Shown one piece after another: positions 7,075 to 9,292 of a stretch of DNA of 9,292 nucleotides. Position numbers and translations under genes: made by a program. Source of the stretch: an uncultured Marinilabiliales bacterium (GTDB taxonomy: Bacteria; Bacteroidota; Bacteroidia; Bacteroidales; BM520); the NCBI GenBank assembly GCA_937877575.1, contig CALFIZ010000074.1, forward strand, positions 1 to 9,292. Reading direction: 5' to 3'. The notes below the pieces were generated by a model, which was not told where the DNA came from, did not search any database, and was given only the letters and a program-made list of their open reading frames with translations. Every line of letters starts with the position of its first letter. Position 1 is the first letter of the stretch.

Positions 7075-7824
7075 ATGACAAAAATGATTAATGAAAAAAA
7101 TAAGGCTATGCCTTTTGTTGCAATTGCTATGATTGCAGTGTTGTTGCTTGGAGCCCGGCCTGTACATGCTCAGAAAAAAGTTGGTGCAGGTATCGGTGAT
7201 ATTGTCAAAGAAAGCATAGAACCTCCTGTCAAGTTTTCTCTTATCAGCGATTTGGAAATAGGATGGTGTGACGTGCTGAACCCCGATTACACCTTATATC
7301 CGAAAGACAACGGATTTATGGAATTAAAAGTTGCCCCAAGTACTAACATTTCTCTTGGAGTTGCAGAAGTCTCTTTCCGTATCATAAATGGTTTTTATTT
7401 TAAGATAGGAGCCAGGGTTGATTGGTACAATTACGTCTTTGCAAATCAGATTACGCTTGTTGACGATGGCGCAATTGTACAGCCTTCTGCAATCACGGAT
7501 GCCACCGATTTCAAGAAATCCAAGCTTGCGACCACTTATATCGGAGTTCCTGTAAGGTTGGTTTTTGGCAGTCCGAAAAAAATCAGTATAGGTGTGGAAG
7601 GTTCTGCTTCATATCTTGTGGAATCTCATACAAAATACAAAAACCCGGTGCAAAAGAACAAAGGTATCAGGCATCTTAATGAATTACAGCTGATGGCTGG
7701 AGCCTCAATATCTTTCAAAGGTATTGGCGTTTACGGAAGATATGCGTTCACCCCTATGTTCAAGACCAATGAAGGTCCGGCAGGATGCAACGGACTGTAT
7801 TTCGGCATTTGTCTGGGTATATGA
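7075..7824 (+). CDS. Small outer-membrane beta-barrel protein
   Basis: 249-residue protein that I place among the small Bacteroidetes outer-membrane beta-barrels by general character, not by a diagnostic motif. Residues 1-32 are a signal peptide: charged MTKMINEKNK, a hydrophobic core (MPFVAIAMIAVLLLG), and a signal peptidase I site after VHA at 30-32. The mature part shows alternating strand-like segments rich in aromatic and glycine residues (VSFRIINGFYFKIGARVDWYNY, TTYIGVPVRLVFG, ISIGVEGSASYLV, LQLMAGASISFKGIGVYGRYAF). It ends in the strand LYFGICLGI, as barrels do, though the last residue is Ile and not Phe. Internal ATGs at 7084 and 7108 exist; 7075 is preferred because it follows the -7 element at a normal distance. 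It has its own promoter and a strong downstream terminator, so it is likely a single-gene unit. Function unknown. Confidence 0.82.
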   Translation: MTKMINEKNKAMPFVAIAMIAVLLLGARPVHAQKKVGAGIGDIVKESIEPPVKFSLISDLEIGWCDVLNPDYTLYPKDNGFMELKVAPSTNISLGVAEVSFRIINGFYFKIGARVDWYNYVFANQITLVDDGAIVQPSAITDATDFKKSKLATTYIGVPVRLVFGSPKKISIGVEGSASYLVESHTKYKNPVQKNKGIRHLNELQLMAGASISFKGIGVYGRYAFTPMFKTNEGPAGCNGLYFGICLGI

Positions 7825-7828
7825 TTTG

Positions 7829-7894
7829 AAGGCTCACCATAACAGGCGTGACTTTTTGTTATACAAGGCTTACCGTGACAGGTGAGCCTTTTTC
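7829..7894. repeat. Two imperfect tandem copies of a 30-base terminator-like unit
   Basis: Unit 1 (7829-7858) and unit 2 (7865-7894) agree at 23 of 30 positions by my alignment. Both start AAGGCTnACC, share nACAGG in the middle and end in five T. Unit 2 folds into a good hairpin. Unit 1 folds poorly alone, but its left arm AAGGCTCACC pairs perfectly over 10 bases with the right arm of unit 2, GGTGAGCCTT. This looks like a duplicated terminator in which the first copy has decayed. Confidence 0.6.
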
Positions 7895-8659
7895 TATTCC
7901 TAACAATTGGGAAACATTGGAATAGCACATTGCTATCTCAAGGTAGCCATGACATCCGAAGATGGCCAAAAGTCTTCCTTCAATGTCGTTTTTACTGCCG
8001 ATATCCGTGTAAGTCTTTGAAATCATGTCTATCTGCGCATTTCTCGATTTTACGTTGATGAAGAACTTCTTGTCTTTGACAAATTCCTGAAACGCTTCTT
8101 TGGTAATGTTGACCACAGCATTGCTGTAACTGTCGATGTATATGACTTGTCCATGTAATTCGTTGTCAATGACGGTTGGTGAAAGATCTATAAGTTCGTT
8201 GCTGAAACTGCTTACAGGAGATGCAATGTTTTCGGTATCACCATTCACTATGGCGGAAGCAAATGCTGATGTCGATTCGACGAATGACATGAAATTGTTG
8301 ACTGTGTCGGATAATGTGTTGAATTTTAATATTTTATCCTGTTTTCCGCAACTTATCAGCGACAAGATTCCGTTGTCGGCAGAGATAAAATATTGTTTGT
8401 CGTATAGCATGGCAACAAGAGGTATTGAGTCCGAAATCTCGGTTTGAACACCAATAATGTGTATGGTCCCTTCAGGGAAGGATTTATACGAACTGCGAAG
8501 TACAAAAGCTGTTTCTCTGATGTCAAATTTGGTGATATTGTTTGTGATGCTGATGATGGTGGCATTGGGGAGTGCGGTCATCAGTTTTCCGTTCAGGATG
8601 GCTTCATAAAACGAACCTTCTCCGAAATCTGTCGTCAGAGTTATTATTTTTTTCTTCAT
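7859..8659 (-). CDS. SAM hydroxide adenosyltransferase (DUF62) family protein, divergent subfamily
   Basis: 266-residue cytoplasmic protein of the DUF62 family, related to fluorinase and chlorinase. Characterised members split S-adenosylmethionine with water to adenosine and methionine. I chose the ATG at 8659 (MKKKIITLTTDFG), the normal family start; the longer frame from 8758 would run through the promoter region and overlap phoH. Matching landmarks are TLTTDFG (8-13), FDIRETAFVLRSSY (45-58), FPEGTIHIIGV (61-71), YFISADNGILSL (90-101), and the C-terminal domain with HGQVIYIDSYSNAVVNI (169-185) and LLAIFGCHGYLEIA (230-243). The usual VVDPGVGS.RR is replaced by IIGVQTEISDS and the usual FHGRD by a segment around NFMSFVEST, so the Asp-Arg-His triad is missing. 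The family is sure, and hydrolase activity is therefore doubtful. The stop codon lies 35 bases from the stop of the convergent beta-barrel gene. Confidence 0.9.
   Translation of the reverse strand: MKKKIITLTTDFGEGSFYEAILNGKLMTALPNATIISITNNITKFDIRETAFVLRSSYKSFPEGTIHIIGVQTEISDSIPLVAMLYDKQYFISADNGILSLISCGKQDKILKFNTLSDTVNNFMSFVESTSAFASAIVNGDTENIASPVSSFSNELIDLSPTVIDNELHGQVIYIDSYSNAVVNITKEAFQEFVKDKKFFINVKSRNAQIDMISKTYTDIGSKNDIEGRLLAIFGCHGYLEIAMCYSNVSQLLGIEKGSPVTVSLV
7865..7894 (+). terminator. Intrinsic terminator of the beta-barrel gene, inside the 3' end of the convergent gene
   Basis: Stem AAGGCTTACC (7865-7874), loop GTGACA, stem GGTGAGCCTT (7881-7890), then further T. The 10-base-pair stem has a single T-G wobble and ends in five T, a standard rho-independent terminator for transcription from the beta-barrel gene 40 bases upstream. 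On the other strand the same bases encode the last residues (KGSPVTVS) of the DUF62 protein. Confidence 0.8.
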
Positions 8660-8663
8660 TTTA

Positions 8664-8693
8664 TTTGTAGTTTTCAAAATAAATATACTTTTG
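8664..8693 (+). promoter_or_regulatory. phoH promoter (-33 TTTG, 18-base spacer, -7 TACTTTTG)
   Basis: TTTG at 8664-8667 and TACTTTTG at 8686-8693 are separated by 18 bases, close to the Bacteroides consensus TTTG-N19-21-TAnnTTTG. The phoH ATG is at 8731, giving a leader of about 30 bases. This is the most complete promoter in the window. Confidence 0.7.
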
Positions 8694-8707
8694 TAAAACT
8701 TTACAAA
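8690..8707. repeat. Perfect 8+8 palindrome between divergent -7 elements
   Basis: TTTGTAAA (8690-8697), AC, TTTACAAA (8700-8707). Its left end covers the last four bases of the phoH -7 element, and its right end covers the last four bases of the minus-strand element TACCTTTG. It could be an operator read symmetrically, or simply a consequence of two opposed TTTGTA-type promoters. Confidence 0.6.
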
Positions 8708-8729
8708 GGTAATATTTTTTACAAAGTTA
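8704..8729 (-). promoter_or_regulatory. Two successive -7 elements for the DUF62 gene
   Basis: On the minus strand TAACTTTG (8729-8722) and TACCTTTG (8711-8704) both match TAnnTTTG exactly. The element nearer the gene is 44 bases before the ATG at 8659, which gives a normal leader. The farther one ends two bases before the opposing phoH coding start. Neither has a clear -33 TTTG, because that position falls inside phoH. Confidence 0.55.
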
Positions 8730-8730
8730 A

Positions 8731-9292
8731 ATGGCAGAAAGCATAATTTCCTTATCAAATTATAATCCGGTTGAGATTTACGGCCCCAACAATGTGTTTC
8801 TTGACAAGATTCAGGATATGTTCCCGAAAATCAAGATAATAGCTCGCGGGGAGTTCATAAAGGTAATAGGAGCTGATGCTGACAGGCTGCTTTTCGAAAA
8901 GTATATCGACAGTCTGCTGATGCAGCTTGACACGTACGGTTCCATAAAGGAGAAGGACTTGCTCGATTGCCTCGAACAAGAGAAGAGAGTGGAGGATGCT
9001 CCGAAAGACGATGACGTGATTCTTTATGGCCGTAGTGGAAACATCATCAGGGCACGTACTAAAAACCAGCGCATGATGCTGAAGTCCATTGAGAAGAAAG
9101 ACATGCTTTTCGCGATAGGCCCTGCCGGCTCAGGCAAAACCTTCACTGCAGTGGCATTGGCAGTCAAAGCATTGAAAAACAAAGAGATAAAGCGTATCAT
9201 CCTGACACGTCCGGCAGTTGAGGCAGGGGAGAATCTCGGATTTCTTCCGGGTGACCTGAAGGAAAAACTCGACCCGTATCTCCGTCCGCTGT
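8731..9292 (+). CDS. phoH: PhoH family ATPase, N-terminal part (3' end outside window)
   Basis: Cytoplasmic P-loop ATPase of the PhoH family. Members are linked to RNA metabolism, often near ybeY, and to phosphate starvation in E. coli; the exact role is not settled. The frame opens at ATG 8731 (MAESIISLSNYNPVEIYGPN) and stays open for 187 codons to the window end. Residues about 15-95 form the N-terminal KH-like/PhoH leader region (VEIYGPNNVFLDKIQDMFP, IIARGEFIKVIG). Then follow VILYGRSGNIIRARTKNQ (about 96-113) and the Walker A motif GPAGSGKT at 130-137, then IILTRPAVEAGENLGFLPGDL, a hallmark of the family, with KLDPYLRPL at the edge. Walker B should lie just beyond the window. It starts 72 bases from the DUF62 start, in the opposite direction. 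Confidence 0.96.
   Translation, partial: MAESIISLSNYNPVEIYGPNNVFLDKIQDMFPKIKIIARGEFIKVIGADADRLLFEKYIDSLLMQLDTYGSIKEKDLLDCLEQEKRVEDAPKDDDVILYGRSGNIIRARTKNQRMMLKSIEKKDMLFAIGPAGSGKTFTAVALAVKALKNKEIKRIILTRPAVEAGENLGFLPGDLKEKLDPYLRPL

Noticed and set aside
8660..8758. N-terminal extension of the DUF62 protein to a start at 8758
   Set aside because: The extra 33 residues have no family counterpart, run through two -7 promoter elements and overlap the phoH start. The ATG at 8659 gives the normal N-terminus.
1..9292. Anti-phage defence island, toxin-antitoxin pair, CRISPR or mobile element
   Set aside because: I found no transposase, integrase, nuclease, reverse transcriptase, phage gene, regularly spaced repeat or terminal inverted repeats; most genes are housekeeping or envelope functions.

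Overview
The window looks like chromosomal DNA of an anaerobic, probably gut-associated member of the Bacteroidales (Prevotella/Paraprevotella/Muribaculaceae-like; the genus cannot be fixed from this much sequence). The evidence is moderate GC content, four convincing promoter elements of the Bacteroidetes form TAnnTTTG, a secretion-system type IX (T9SS) C-terminal sorting domain, a methionyl-tRNA synthetase with the KISTS signature, and a GH106-type rhamnosidase. I see no rRNA, tRNA, CRISPR array, insertion sequence or prophage gene. No gene-free stretch exceeds 154 bases.

Left block (1-5901, all + strand): the C-terminal part of a GH106-like alpha-L-rhamnosidase, cut by the window start. 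After a 20-base gap comes a secreted multidomain N-acetylmuramoyl-L-alanine amidase: signal peptide, lysozyme-like N-terminal region, Amidase_2/PGRP domain, CUB domain and T9SS sorting domain. Its 3' end overlaps metG (methionyl-tRNA synthetase with C-terminal tRNA-binding domain) by 14 bases. metG may have its own promoter inside the amidase 3' end, so its link to the secreted enzyme may be positional only.

Middle block (5946-7824): a minus-strand DUF3089 alpha/beta-hydrolase-fold envelope protein and a plus-strand small outer-membrane beta-barrel protein. They diverge from a 154-base region carrying one -7 element for each direction.

Right block (7859-9292): a minus-strand SAM hydroxide adenosyltransferase (DUF62) family protein, converging on the beta-barrel gene, with a plus-strand terminator lying inside its last codons. 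It diverges from a phoH gene cut by the window end. Their 71-base shared promoter region contains a perfect palindrome linking the two opposing -7 elements.

Most genes are recognisable families. The points most worth following are the five-part architecture of the amidase, with an N-terminal lysozyme-like region that seems to lack the usual catalytic Glu; the DUF62 protein that lacks all three residues of the published Asp-Arg-His triad; and the palindromic divergent promoter between it and phoH. I do not see a clear, self-contained new defence or mobile system here.
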